A stretch of 64,000 bases of DNA, taken from assembly GCF_030272615.1 (NCBI RefSeq), contig NC_081408.1, positions 619,502,476 to 619,566,475 of the forward strand, read 5' to 3'. This document shows positions 33,201 through 44,403 of the stretch, piece by piece. Numbering within the stretch: the stretch's first letter is position 1; each line of letters starts with the position of its first letter. This stretch comes from Cryptomeria japonica (taxonomy: Eukaryota > Streptophyta > Pinopsida > Cupressales > Cupressaceae). A program made the position numbers and the translations under genes. Below the pieces are notes generated by a model that made no database searches, had not been told where the DNA came from, and was given only the letters and a program-made list of their open reading frames with translations.

Positions 33201-34130
33201 CCACAAAAATACATTTCAGTGACTTTGGATCCAACTTGGTTCATTTCTCCTTGGGTATATGCGAGAAGGCTTCACATCCAAACACATGAAGATGCGAGTA
33301 TGAAATCCTCTTCCCTTGCCATTTCTCTTCTAGAATACCAAAGTCCAATTTAGATGAGGGACTTCAGTTGATCAAATACACTATCATGTTACAAGCTTCT
33401 GCCCAAAATTCCTTGCCTAAACCTGCATTTGATAACATACATCGTGTCTTTTCAAGAATTGTCCTATTCATCCTCTCGGTTGCACCATTTTCTTGAGGAG
33501 TGAAAGGAACAACCTTAATTCTTCTAATCCCATTATCAACACAAAAATCATCAAATTTATGTGAACAAAATTCTCTAGCATTATCTATTTGTAGACACTT
33601 AATCTTACACCCAATCTAATTTTCAACTAAAGCCTTGAAAATTTTAAATTTTGAAAAGACTTCAGATTTATTATAAAGCATATAAATCCATACTTTTGTT
33701 ATACAATCATCAAGAAAGGTGACAAAATAGTTAGCTCCTCCAATGGAGGTTACCTCAGTAGGCCCAAAAACATCCGAGTATATAAGCTCCAGTGGTGTTG
33801 TCTTTGTCTCATGCCCACCTTTCAAAAAATTGACTCTCTTTTGTTTGCCATAAAGACAATGTTCACAAAAGGCTAAGTCGACAAATTTGAGGCCCGGAAG
33901 TTGATTTCTTGTGTGCATAACATGGAGTCCTTTCTTGCTAATATGCCCAAGTCTTTGATGCCAAAGATCTGCTTTGTTGTCCCCAATCACCATTGCAGCT
34001 CCCACTTCACCATGAGTCTTAAATATGTATAGACTACCCACTTTATTGCCATTTGCAATCATCATGGTACCATGAGTTACCTTCCATGTATCCGGAAGAA
34101 AATTTACATTAAGACATTGATCAAAGAACT
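33201..34130 (-). pseudogene. Copia-C GAG pre-integrase and integrase
   Basis: Pre-integrase: DLWHQRLGHISKKGLHVM and CEHCLYGKQKRVNF supply the zinc ligands. Integrase core: LIYSDVFGPTEV gives the first Asp, CLQIDNAREFCSHKFDD the second and PQENGATERMNRTILE the Glu, so the triad is intact although reading across it meets a TAG near 33616. HVFGCEAFSHIPKEK and KCIFVGYGEE lead towards the linker. The first part (33616-34065, 149 codons) is open. Confidence 0.85.
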
Positions 34131-34448
34131 ATCCAATGGATATCAAATTCTGCTTCAATTTTGGGACATGCCGAGCATCTTTGAGCAACCATGTTTTACC
34201 ACCTTCTAATGGCAGCAACACATCACCTTTTCTTGTAATTTCACAAGCTTTGTTATCTCCTAAGAAAACATTTCCAAAATGACCTTCATGGTAGTTAATG
34301 AACGCTTCAAGACATGAGGTAGCATGATGGGAGGAACCTAATTCAAATACCCATGAATCTGGAGTAGTGTCAGTTGTTGAAAGGATTAGTACACTCTCAT
34401 CTTTATCGTAGACTGTATTTGCTTCGTTGTCTTGCATCCTCTCTTGTT
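34129..34448 (-). pseudogene. Copia-C protease
   Basis: SWVFELGSSHHATSCLEAF corresponds to the copia protease motif. The family has W-x-x-D-S-G-A/C-S-H-H, but here the catalytic Asp-Ser-Gly reads Glu-Leu-Gly, so the catalytic Asp appears lost. VFLGDNKACEITRKGDVLL, LKDARHVPKLKQNLISIG follow as expected. The right end is cut by the gypsy element at 34449, and the coding sequence resumes at 44399. Confidence 0.8.
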
Positions 34449-34453
34449 CCCTT
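34449..34453. repeat. Left TSD (CCCTT) of the gypsy element
   Basis: Identical to 44399-44403. The LTR starts with TGGTGCAGG immediately to the right. Confidence 0.88.
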
Positions 34454-37051
34454 TGGTGCAGGAGCACCTAAGCACCTGAATGCTCAAATCCTAGTAGGTA
34501 TAACATTTTATTGAAAATTAAGCATGTTTGTTTATTTTATGCTTCTAGTAGGTTTAATAGGTTTGTTTTGTGGTGTAATAAGGCTTGGAACTCATTTGTG
34601 TTTAAGAGTTTCCAAGATTTTTGTTTTTTTGCTCGGCAGGCTAAAAATTGTCAATTTTGGGTCCAAATGAGCATTTTTGAATTTTTGATGCTGGAAAGCC
34701 TTGAAAGGAATTGGAGCATGTTTATTTAGTGTTTCTAGATGATTTTGAGTCATTGGTTTGAGTGCCAAGTCACCGGAAGTCAAAATGCAATTTTTGAGCA
34801 ACAAAAGTTGTCAAAAGTTGTCAAAAAAGTGGTTTTTGGTGGTTTTGGTTAGTTCCAGCCTGTACCTGTCCGTACAAGGGCTTCAACAAGTTGGCACATG
34901 TATATAAACCATGTTCCAATCATTGTATGGGTTGTTCATTTTGGAAAATTAAGAGAAATACTTATTTTGCTCTCATTTTTGTGAGTTTTTAACTAATTTT
35001 CTGCACTTTTGAGAGTACAGTCTGTACCATGGCTCCATGAGTCCGTACTACTCCTATTTTTCATTGTTGTGATCTCTCTTGATGTTTTAGTAGTGATCTC
35101 TGATCTTTTCTTGGGGTTTGGAACAAGTTTTGTTTGAGTGCTCTTGAAAAAGGCATTATTTTGTGGTTCCAATGGAAGATCATTCATGGTCCAATTAATT
35201 TCTTCAAAGTCTCTTCATCCATGGCTTTGAGGGAATTTGTTGGATCTGTACATACTGTACCATACATCCATTTTCCTTTTCCAGCAATGCACAAGTATTT
35301 GTAAGCCCATGGCAAGTGTGTGAAGTGAGCAACTTGGCTTGGGTATTCTTAAATTTGTGTGAATGGTACTTTGTTGTTCATAGCACTGTACTTTGATAGT
35401 TTGATGAAGAATTAAGTTGGCAAGAGTCTTCATTGTATTCCACCATCCTTGTCTCTCTCATGACTTGGTTGGATGCAAGAAGAAAAGGTGTAAACAGACT
35501 GAAAGACAATGTGTCACTGTTTCGCTGTTAAAACCTCAGTGCCAACCTCCCTCAAGGATAGCATGGAATGATGGATTCCTCTTTTTTTTGTGTATCATGG
35601 AATGTATTTAACAGTTTTTTAAATGTTAAGAAGATAAAATACACCATTGGATTGTAAAGGACCTAAATAAGGATCCTAGAGAAATGTATTTTCTATCACA
35701 GTCTTATATGGCTGTCATGTTTTGTGTCATCTTTTGAGTGTTCAAACTCATAAGATCCTTGAAGAAGATACATTTATTACTTTACCTTGTTATTAACACC
35801 TTCTTGCAGATCAAGGACAGAGTAAAGAAGCAAACAAAACAAAGAAAGGAAGTTGCTGTAAAAAATGCACCTTATTGCTGTCAAAAATGCAGTGTTGACT
35901 GTGTATGAACAACAGTTCTAAAATCCATTCTTATTTACTGTGCATGGTGTTCCAACTGATATCAAACCATTGTTTGCATCCCTAATTGACATACTTTCAT
36001 TGCATTTGGTTTATCAATGATCAAAGTGTGTGCAAAATCTTAAAAACATTGTTGTCCCAGTCATCTAGACTATTATTTCTGTGTAAGGGCAGCAGTATGA
36101 CACTTGTTTGATATAATGACAATATTAGAAGATAAGTTGCGAATCTTTGGAGGTTTTTGGCATATGTTAAAGCAAGGATTGAAGCATTTAAGTTGGCCTA
36201 GTATCATGAAGAAAACTTGTAAATTGCAAACCCTCACTAAAACTTTCAAAAACCCTTGAAAAGTGCCTATTTTGTGGGACAGCACTAAAACAGTCCGTAT
36301 AGTACTTGCCATAGCAAAAATCCTTGAGCTTTCAACATAAAATGACCACATCTCCATGGGTTTTTCATGAAGTTTAACAGATTGAGCAAGGTGAACAAAT
36401 TTCATTAAAAACTAGGGCTAATTCTAGTAGCCTTTTTGGAGCAAATTTGACAATTTCATGAAATCGGTAAGGAAGGAGAAGTAAATGATTGTTTCAAATC
36501 ATCAAAACTGATCAGTTAAGACCTGACACACCCTACTAAAAGCTCCATAGCATTTCATTAAGTCATTTGACCAAAATGACCACTTGAACCTAGAAGTTGC
36601 CTTGAGTAAACCAACGTTCTTTGCATCCAATTTGGATATTTTCACTATTGAAGGGTAAAGGACAATCATCATACTTTGCAGACCTGTTTAGATGCTCAGT
36701 CAACACATTAATATGATTGAAATCCTTAAAGGTGCAAACAAGGTTAGGTAAACCATGGTTCTCCAACAGTTGCCCATTCCTTGAATAGAGGAGATTCAGC
36801 CAGTTGGACAACCAAACTTGTTCATTTTTGGTGACACACAAGAGGACCTCATTTCAGACTTGAATGCCTTAGCATGGAAGGTTAGGAGGAGTGATGTCCA
36901 ATACAATAGGGTGCAAACAGTTTTGAATAGAGAGGAGGAGATAGGAGAAAGGTTTCGAAGAATCCCATTTGTGCCTAGGGATTGATTGCACATTGAGAAC
37001 AAAGCCCACCAAGCTCAGAAGAAGACTAACTTCTATCATCCCTCCTCATCA
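34454..37051 (+). repeat. 5' LTR of the gypsy element
   Basis: Matches 41792-44398 along its full length with scattered substitutions and small indels. For example, the array of GTTGTCAAAA-type units near 34803-34830 has one fewer unit than the right copy. Short open frames inside both LTRs occur in pairs simply because the LTRs are duplicates. They show no domain, and I do not annotate them. Confidence 0.95.
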
Positions 37052-37054
37052 TAG

Positions 37055-37067
37055 TGGTATCAGAGCC
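37055..37067 (+). promoter_or_regulatory. Primer-binding site of the gypsy element
   Basis: TGGTATCAGAGCC three bases after the LTR end, complementary to initiator-Met tRNA. Confidence 0.9.
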
Positions 37068-37096
37068 AATTCAGATTTGGGTTGAGAGATTAGCAT

Positions 37097-38782
37097 ATGT
37101 CTGGTAGTGAGTCAGTGGGAGACAACACCGACAACATGGTGACCAATGCAGAGTTAGCAAAGAGGATGGAGGATCAGGGTGAAGAAAATAGACTCCTTAG
37201 GGAAAGATTACAACAACTTGAAAGAAAGTTGAACCAAGTAGAAGTCAAGACTGAAGAAGTCAATGAGAGAGTAGAAAGTGCTGAAGATAACAAGGAAACC
37301 TTAGAGGAAGAAGTCCCAGAACCAGATCCAATCTTGGATAAAGAACAAGAAACCTTTTTACAAGCTTTGAAAGCTTTGACTGGAAAGGCCCTAGATGGAG
37401 TGTCCCTTTTTAGTGGCAAGATGGAACCAGAAGCACTAATGGAGTGGATAGAGGGTCTAGAGAATCACTTTGAATGTGATGGTATTACTGAAGCACAGAA
37501 AGTGAAGGTAGCCAAATCCAGAATGAGAGGGGCAGCCTTGACTTGGTGGAAATTCATCCAAGAGGAAAGGGTGAAAGAGGGAAAGAAACCCATAACCACC
37601 TGGAAGACTATGGTGACTAAGATCAAAGACACCTACATGCCTGAAGATTATGAAATCCAGTTGCATAGGAAGAGACAAAACTTGAGGCAGAAAGACCTAG
37701 ATGTCAGTAGTTACACTGAAGAATTCCAAAAACTAAGCCCTAGATCTAAGGTACAAGAAGATGAAAATGTCAGAGTAGCTAGGTATCTCAATGGGTTAAG
37801 ATGGAATATTCAGGAAGAGTTAAGCCTATGGTGTCCCAACACATTATAGAAGTGTTATCAATTAGCATTGAAGGTAGAAGAGAGAAACAAGAAGAAACAA
37901 GAACATAATGGTAGAGGTAGAGGCAGAGGAAACAGAGGCAGTCATAGAGGCAGTTTTGGGGGAAGATACACAGATCATAGGTCCCAGGGAGAGTCTAAGC
38001 TTATTGAGAAAAGCGTGGATTCTCAGAGCAGACCCAAATATAGGGGTAGGGGATCAGGCAACCCAGGAAGGGGTAGATCTAATGGACCTAGAAGAGGTTC
38101 GTACTTCTCCACCATGAAGTGTTACAACTGTCAGAAACTAGGCCATCCAGCATATAGATGCCCAGAAAAGCCAAGCTCATCTCAAGGAGGTGATAAGAGA
38201 GTCCATTTTGTGCAAGAAGAAACCACACCAAGTCAAAGGTGTCTACCATCAGAAGAAGGGGAAAACCTCATGATCAGGAGGATCCTCATGAAAGAGCCAT
38301 CTCAGAAAGATATGTCTCAAAGGAAAGCTCTTTTCAGGATCAAATGTAAGATCCAAGGAAAGGTGTGCAAAGTTATCATTGACTCAGGATCAACTGATAA
38401 CATCATATTAGAAGAAGCTACTAGAAAACTTCATCTACCTAGAATACAACACAATGAGCCCTACAAGGTCACATGGTTAGAAAAAGGGTAGCATGTATTG
38501 GTGAGTGAACAAACATGGGTAGAGTTTAACATAGGTGAGTACCAAGATAAGATTTTGTGTGATATACTACCTATGGATGCTTGTCATTTGCTTTTAGGAA
38601 GACCTTGGCAATTTGACAGGAAAGCACAATATGATGGTGAAAAGAACTCATACTCATTTTTCAAGAATGGTATCAACTATAAAATTCAGTCCCTTAATGA
38701 AGACAGTGAGGGCAGCAAACCACAAGTTCCCAAAACCCTGTTAGTTGGTGAAGGAGTTCATTCATACCTTAAAAGAAGGTGA
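37097..38782 (+). pseudogene. Gypsy gag and aspartic protease
   Basis: Starts MSGSESVGDNTDNM about 30 bases after the primer-binding site. Residues 25-75 are a predicted coiled coil rich in Glu and Leu (RLLRERLQQLERKL). The retrotransposon gag domain follows (FSGKMEPEALMEWIEGLENHF, AALTWWKFIQ, YTEEFQKLSP). A TAG at 37847 interrupts it, and the same frame then gives a basic RGRGRGNRGSHRG tract, the CCHC knuckle CYNCQKLGHPAYRC (all four ligands present) and the protease motif VIIDSGSTDNIILE. A second TAG (38489) precedes LLLGRPWQFDRKAQYDGEKN. A frameshift near 38760 separates this from the RT frame. Both TAGs fall where Gln is plausible. Confidence 0.9.
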
Positions 38783-40280
38783 TGGCATAGGTTTTGCATT
38801 AGTAACTAAACCAGTTGATGAAAAGAAAGAAAAGAAGATAGAAATCCCAAATGAGGTGTAGCAACTTCTAGATCAGTTTAAGTCAATTGTTAATGATGGT
38901 CAACCAACCTCTCTACCTCCTCAGAGAGCCATTAGCCACCAGATAGATTTCATCCCAGGAGCATCCTTACCAAACAAAGCTGCTTACAAAATGACACCTG
39001 AACAAAATCAGGAAGTGACAAGACAAATCCAAGAGCTATTAGACTAAGGATTGATTAGAAAAAGTATTAGTCCATGTGCAGTACCCACAGTGTTAGCACC
39101 TAAGAAAGGTGGGGCTTGGAGACTTTGTACAGATTCAAGAGCAACAAACAGGATCACAATCAGGTATAGATTCCCCATTCCTAGGATAGAAGATCTTATG
39201 GATTGTTTAGGGGGAGCAAAATATTTCAGTAAGATAGACCTAAAAAGTGGTTATCATCAAATCCGCATCAAAGAGGGAGATGAATGGAAAACAGCTTTCA
39301 AGACAAATGAGGGGTTGTATGAATGGCTAGTCATGCCATTTGGGTTAACAAATGCACCCAGTACATTTATGAGAATGCCATTTGGGTTAACAAATGCACC
39401 CAATACATTTATGAGATTGATGAATGAGGTGTTACATGACTTCATAGGCAAGTTTGTAGTTGTGTACCTTGATGACATCTTAATTTTCAGTCAAACCAAG
39501 GAAGAACACCTCCAACATTTGCAGATTGTCTTACAAAGATTGAATGATGAACAACTTACTATCAACCTAGAAAAATGTGATTTCCTCGAGCAAGAGCTAG
39601 TCTATTTGGGTTTTGTTGTTTCAGGGGGTGATTTGAAGATGGATCCAGATAAGGTAGAAGCCATAGTTAATTGGCCAACCCCTAAGAATGCTAGTGATGT
39701 CAGGAGTTTTCATGGACTTGCTCAATTTTATAGGAAATTTATTAGAGGTATGAGTGAAATATGTGCACCTATGTTAGAAACCATTAAGGGTGGTGTGAAA
39801 GTGAAATTTCCGTGGACAGAAGCAGCCAACAGGGGATTTGAATTGTTGAAAGTCAGAGTTGCTACCCAACCAGTGTTGATTCTACCTAGTTTTGACAAAT
39901 TGTTTACCTTAGAGTGTGATGCAAGTAATATTGCTATTGGTGCTGTTTTGAGTCTGGATAATAGACCTGTTGCATTTTTCAGTGAAAAGCTTAATGATGC
40001 TAAGAAGAAATATTCTTCATATGATCTTGAAATGTATGCTTTGGTTCAGGCACTTAGGAAATGGAGGCATTACCTTCTTCCTAAAGAATTTGTGGTTTAC
40101 ACTGACAACCAGACACTTAATTTTCTCAATTCACAGGATAAGCTTAGTCACAAACATGTTAAATGGGTAGAGTCTTTGCAAGCATATACCTTTACTTTGA
40201 AGCATAAGAAAGGACAGTGCAATAAAGTAGCTGATGCATTGAGTAGAAGGTTATGGTTACTTACTGTTCAAGAAATTTAG
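38783..40280 (+). pseudogene. Gypsy reverse transcriptase and RNase H
   Basis: Upstream of the open 39051-40280 segment the same frame is readable with TAG at 38859 and TAA at 39045. RT motifs: [76 protein letters not shown], then [11 protein letters not shown] with the catalytic Asp pair. The [14 protein letters not shown] motif occurs twice in a row because of a 42-base duplication. RNase H of the gypsy RVT_RNaseH type follows: [80 protein letters not shown] at 40278 ends the open segment. Confidence 0.92.
39333..39416 (+). repeat. Tandem 42-bp duplication inside the RT coding sequence
   Basis: 39333-39374 and 39375-39416 are adjacent copies differing at one base (AGT versus AAT). Each encodes [14 protein letters not shown]. 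The duplication keeps the reading frame. Confidence 0.95.
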
Positions 40281-41279
40281 ATTAGAAGTATTGGTATAGA
40301 ATGTTTTAAGAATTTATATCCACATGATTCTGATTTTGCTAATATTTACAAAGTTTGTCAAGATTTTCAGAATACTTTTCATAGTGAATATGCTGACTAT
40401 ACTTTGCAGAATGGATTGTTATTCAGGGGTGGATAGCTGTGTATGCCAAAAGGTTCAATGAGGGAGAATCTGATACAGGAAAAGCACAATGGTTGCTTGA
40501 GTGGTCACTTTGGTCTTAATAAGACTTTGGAATTGGTTCAGAGGCACTATTTTTGGCCTAAGATGCAGGCAGATGTCAGGAAATATGTTGAGCAATGCAT
40601 GGTATGTCAGAAAGCCAAGGGTACTAGCTCTAATGCTGGTTTGTATCAACCTCTTCCCATACCTTCTAGGCCTTGGGATTGCATCAGTATGGATTTTGTG
40701 GTAGGTTTGCCCAAAACAAAAACAGGATGTGATAGTATTTTTGTGGTTGTTGACAGATTCAGCAAAATGGCACATTTCATACCTTGCAAAACTACTAATG
40801 ATGCTAGTCACATTGCTTTTCTTTTCTTTAAGGAAGTTGTAAGAATTCATGGTTTGCCATCCAGTATTGTATCTGATAGAGATGCTAAGTTTTTGGGTCA
40901 TTTTTGGAAAACTTTATGGAAGAAATTGGGTACTAACTTGTCTTTTGGCTCAGCTTACCATCCACAGACAGATGGCCAAATAGAAGTGGTGAACAGAACA
41001 TTGGGTAATCTACTCAGATGTCTTACCAAAGAATATGGGCAAAGTTGGGATCAACTCATCCATCAGGCAGAGTTTGCATACAATGATAGTGTAAATAGAT
41101 CCACTGGTAAGAACCCATTTCAGATTGTTTATGGAATGCATCCTAGAGGTGTTTTTGAGTTAAATGATGTAACTAATTTGCAGCATGTGAGTGGTACAGC
41201 AGAAGATATGGCACAGTCTATGAAAGAAATTCATGAGCAGGTACAGAAGTCTTTACAAGAAACTACTCAAAAAAGTTAA
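40281..41279 (+). pseudogene. Gypsy integrase (zinc-binding domain and catalytic core)
   Basis: Same frame as RT through TAG 40278 and TAG 40434 (a TGG-to-TAG change would fit the latter). The H2C2 zinc-binding domain shows EKHNGCLSGHFGLNKT and CMVCQKAKG. The core has ISMDFVVGLPKTKTG (first Asp), SIVSDRDAKFLGHFW (second Asp) and HPQTDGQIEVVNRTL (Glu), so the D,D-35-E triad is complete. WDQLIHQAEFAYNDSVNRSTGKNPF is the usual C-terminal part. The frame then breaks at an A run (about 41270-41276), where one extra A shifts it. Confidence 0.92.
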
Positions 41280-41769
41280 GGAGAGAGTTGATGCTTCAAA
41301 AAGAGATGTTCAATTTTCAGTGGGTGATTATGTGATGGTCCATCTCAACAAATCACGGTTACAGAAAGGAGTGCCTACTAAGTTGCAAATGAGAAGAGTA
41401 GGACCATGCAAAATCTTGGCTAAATATGGCCATAATGCTTACAAAGTTGATTTGCCTAATGAAGTTTCTATGTCTCCTATTTTCAATGTTGCGGATTTGG
41501 TACCATTCAAAGGGGAGCTACCAACAGATTCACAAAGAGTTTCAGATCTTTCTCATTCCCTTTCTGATCTTTCTCTCCCCTCTTCTTCTACTCCCATTCC
41601 TCAGCAGGTACTAGATTCAAGAATCATCAAAAAGACAAGACACCATACCTACTTGGAGCATCTCGTCAAGTGGAAGGATAAACCAGCTTCTGAAGCCACA
41701 TGGATACCTGAAAGTGACTTTCTCAAAGCTATAATTCCTCTTTCTTTACTGCCCAAAGGAGTCACATGA
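41277..41769 (+). pseudogene. Gypsy integrase C-terminus and chromodomain
   Basis: In the shifted frame the GPY/F-like region reads FSVGDYVMVHLNKSRL, GPCKILAKYGHNAYKVDLP and SPIFNVADLVPF. A Ser/Pro-rich linker is followed by the chromodomain ILDSRIIKKTRHHTYLEHL and VKWKDKPASEATWIPESDF, with conserved aromatic and Trp positions. Chromodomains target chromovirus integration to particular chromatin. The stop is TGA at 41767-41769, 23 bases before the 3' LTR. Confidence 0.9.
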
Positions 41770-41780
41770 CTTCTTTGTCC

Positions 41781-41791
41781 TTAGGGGAGTA
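41781..41791 (+). promoter_or_regulatory. Polypurine tract of the gypsy element
   Basis: TTAGGGGAGTA directly before the 3' LTR, the plus-strand priming site. Confidence 0.85.
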
Positions 41792-44398
41792 TGGTGCAGG
41801 AGCACCTGAGCACCTGAATGCTCAAATCCTAGCAGGTATAACATTTTATTGCAAATTAAGCATGTGTGTTTATTTTATGCTTCTAGTAGGTTTAATAGGT
41901 TTTTTTTGTGGTGTAATAAGGCTTGGAACTCATTTGTGTTTAAGAGTTTCCAAGATTTTTGTTTTTTTGCTCGACAGGCTAAAAATTGTCAATTTTGGGT
42001 CCAAATGAGCATTTTTGAATTTTTGATGCTGGAAAGCCTTGAAAGGCATTGGAGAATGTTTATTTAGTGTTTCTAGATGATTTTGAGTCATTGGTTTGAG
42101 TGCCAAGTCATCGGAAGTCAAAATGCAATTTTTGAGCAACAAAAGTTGTCAAAAAGTTGTCAAAAGTTGTCAAAAAAGTGGTTTTTGGTGGTTTTGGTTA
42201 GTTCCAGCCGGTACCTGTCTGTACAAGGGCTTCAACAAGTTGGTACATGTATATAAAACATGTTCCAATCATTGTATGGGTTGTTCATTTTGGAAAATTA
42301 AGAGAAATACTTATTTTGCTCTCATTTTTGTGAGTTTTTAACTAATTTTCTGTACTTTTGAGAGTATAGTCCGTACCATGGCTCCATGAGTCCGTACTAC
42401 TCCTATTTTTCATTTCTGTAATCTCTCTTAATGTTTTAGTAGTGATCTCTGATCTTTTCTTGGGGTTTGAAACAAGTTTTGTTTGAGTGCTCTTGAAAAA
42501 GGCATTGTTTTGTGGTTCCAATGGAAGATCATTCATGGTCCAATTAATTTCTTCAAAGTCTCTTCATCCATGGCTTTGAGGGAATTTTTTGGATCTGTAC
42601 ATACTGTACCATACATCCATTTTCCTTTTCCAGCAATGCACATGTATTTGTAAGCCCATGGCAAGTGTGTGAAGTGAGCAACTTGGCTTGGGTATTCTTA
42701 AATTTGTGTGAATGGTACTTTGCTGTTCATAGAACTGTACTTTGATAGTTTGATGAAGAATTAAGTTGGCAAGAGTCTTCATTGTATTCCACCATCCTTG
42801 TCTCTCTCATGACTTGGTTGGATGCAAGAAGAAAAGGTGTAAACAGACTGAAAGACAGTGTGTCACTGTTTCGCTGTTAAAACCTCAGTGCCAACCTCCC
42901 TCAAGGATAGCATGGAATGATGGATTCCTCTTTTTTTTGTGTATCATGGAATGTATTTAACAGTGTTTTAAATGTTAAGGAGATAAAATACACCATTGGA
43001 TTGTAAAGGACCTAAATAAGGATCCTAGAGAAATGTATTTTCTATCACAGTCTTATATGGCTGTCATGTTTTGTGTCATCTTTTGAGTGTTCAAACTCAT
43101 AAGATCCTTGAAGAAGATACATGTATTACTTTACCTTGTTATTAACACCTTCTTGCAGATCAAGGATAGAGTAAAGAAGCAAACAAAACAAAGAAAGGAA
43201 GTTGCTGTCAAAATGCACCTTATTGCTGTCAAAAATGCAATGTTGACTGTGTATGAACAACAGTTCTAAAATCCATTCTTATTTACTGTGCATGGTGTTC
43301 CAACTGATATCAAACCATTTTTGCATCCCTAATTGACATACTTTCATTGTATTTGGTTTATCAATGATCAAAGTGTATGCAAAATCTTAAAAACGTTGTT
43401 GTCCTAGTCATCTAGACTATTATTTCTGTGTAAGGGCAGCAATATGACACTTGTTTGATATAATGACAATATTAGAAGATAAGTTGTGAATCTTTGGAGG
43501 TTTTTGGCATATGTTAAAGCAAGGATTGAAGCATTTAAGTTGGCCTAGTATCATGAAGAAAACTTGTAAATTGCAAACCCTCACTAAAACTTTCAAAAAC
43601 CCTTGAAAAGTGCCTATTTTGTGGGACAGCACTAAAACAGTCCGTATAGTACTTGCCATAGAAAAAATCCTTGAGCTTTCAACATAAAATGACCACATCT
43701 CCAAGGGTTTTTCATGAAGTTTAACAGATTGAGCAAGGTGAACAAATTTCATTAAAAACTAGGGCTCATTCTAGTAGCCTTTTTGGAGCAAATTTGACAA
43801 TTTCATGAAATCGGTAAGGAAGGAGAAGTAAATGATTGTTTCAAATCATCAAAACTGATTAATTAAGACCTGAGACACCCTACTACAAGCTCCATAGCAT
43901 TGCATTAAGTCATTTGACCAAAATGACCACTTGAACCTAGAAGTTGCCTTGAGTAAACCAACGTTCTTTGCATCCAATTTGGATATTTTCACTATTGAAG
44001 GGTAAAGGATAGTCATCATACTTTGCAGAACTGTTTAGATGCTCAGTAAACACATTAATATGATTGAAATCCTTAAAGGTGCAAACAAGGTTAGGTAAAC
44101 CATGGTTCTCCAACAGTTGCCCATTCCTTGAAGAGAGGAGATTCAGCTAGTTGGACAACCAAACTTGTTCATTTTTGGTGACACACAAGAGGACCTCATT
44201 TCAGACTTGAATGCCTTAGCATGGAAGGTTAGGAGGAGTGATGTCCAATACAATAGGGTGCAAACAGTGTTGAATAGAGAGGAGGAGATAGGAGAAAGGT
44301 TTGGAAGAATCCCATTTGTGCCTAGGGATTGATTGCACATTGAGACCAAAGCCCACCAAGATTAGAAGAAGACTAACTTCTATCATCCCTCCTCATCA
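41792..44398 (+). repeat. 3' LTR of the gypsy element
   Basis: Direct repeat of 34454-37051. It begins TGGTGCAGGAGCACC and ends CCTCATCA, directly before the CCCTT duplication. By eye it is highly similar to the left copy. It is about 9 bases longer, partly from an extra GTTGTCAAAA-type unit near 42150. Confidence 0.95.
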
Positions 44399-44403
44399 CC
44401 CTT
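44399..44403. repeat. Right TSD (CCCTT) of the gypsy element
   Basis: Identical to 34449-34453. The Copia-C gag coding sequence resumes from here. Confidence 0.88.

Larger units (their letters stand above)
34454..44398 (+). mobile_element. Ty3/gypsy chromovirus inserted in Copia-C
   Basis: A 9.95-kb element with two near-identical LTRs (34454-37051 and 41792-44398), each TGGTGCAGG...CATCA, and a 5-bp target-site duplication CCCTT. The primer-binding site is TGGTATCAGAGCC at 37055-37067, and the polypurine tract TTAGGGGAGTA ends at 41791. The internal 4.74 kb holds gag, protease, RT, RNase H, integrase and a chromodomain in one polyprotein, the gypsy order (RT before integrase). The C-terminal chromodomain marks it as a chromovirus. 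LTRs of 2.6 kb are long relative to the internal region. Six in-frame stops, two frameshifts and an RT duplication make it non-autonomous. Confidence 0.95.

Noticed and set aside
34457-34457. Gypsy LTR start placed at TGCAGG (34457)
   Set aside because: With that start no target-site duplication is found. Starting at TGGTGCAGG (34454) gives a perfect CCCTT on both sides.
34511-36405. Several pairs of short ORFs duplicated at 41849-43752, which look conserved
   Set aside because: The conservation comes from the two gypsy LTRs being copies of one another, not from selection on a protein.
34454-44398. Endogenous pararetrovirus (caulimovirid) as the source of the RT-RNase H
   Set aside because: Clear LTRs, target-site duplication, integrase and chromodomain identify a Ty3/gypsy chromovirus. 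Movement-protein motifs are absent.
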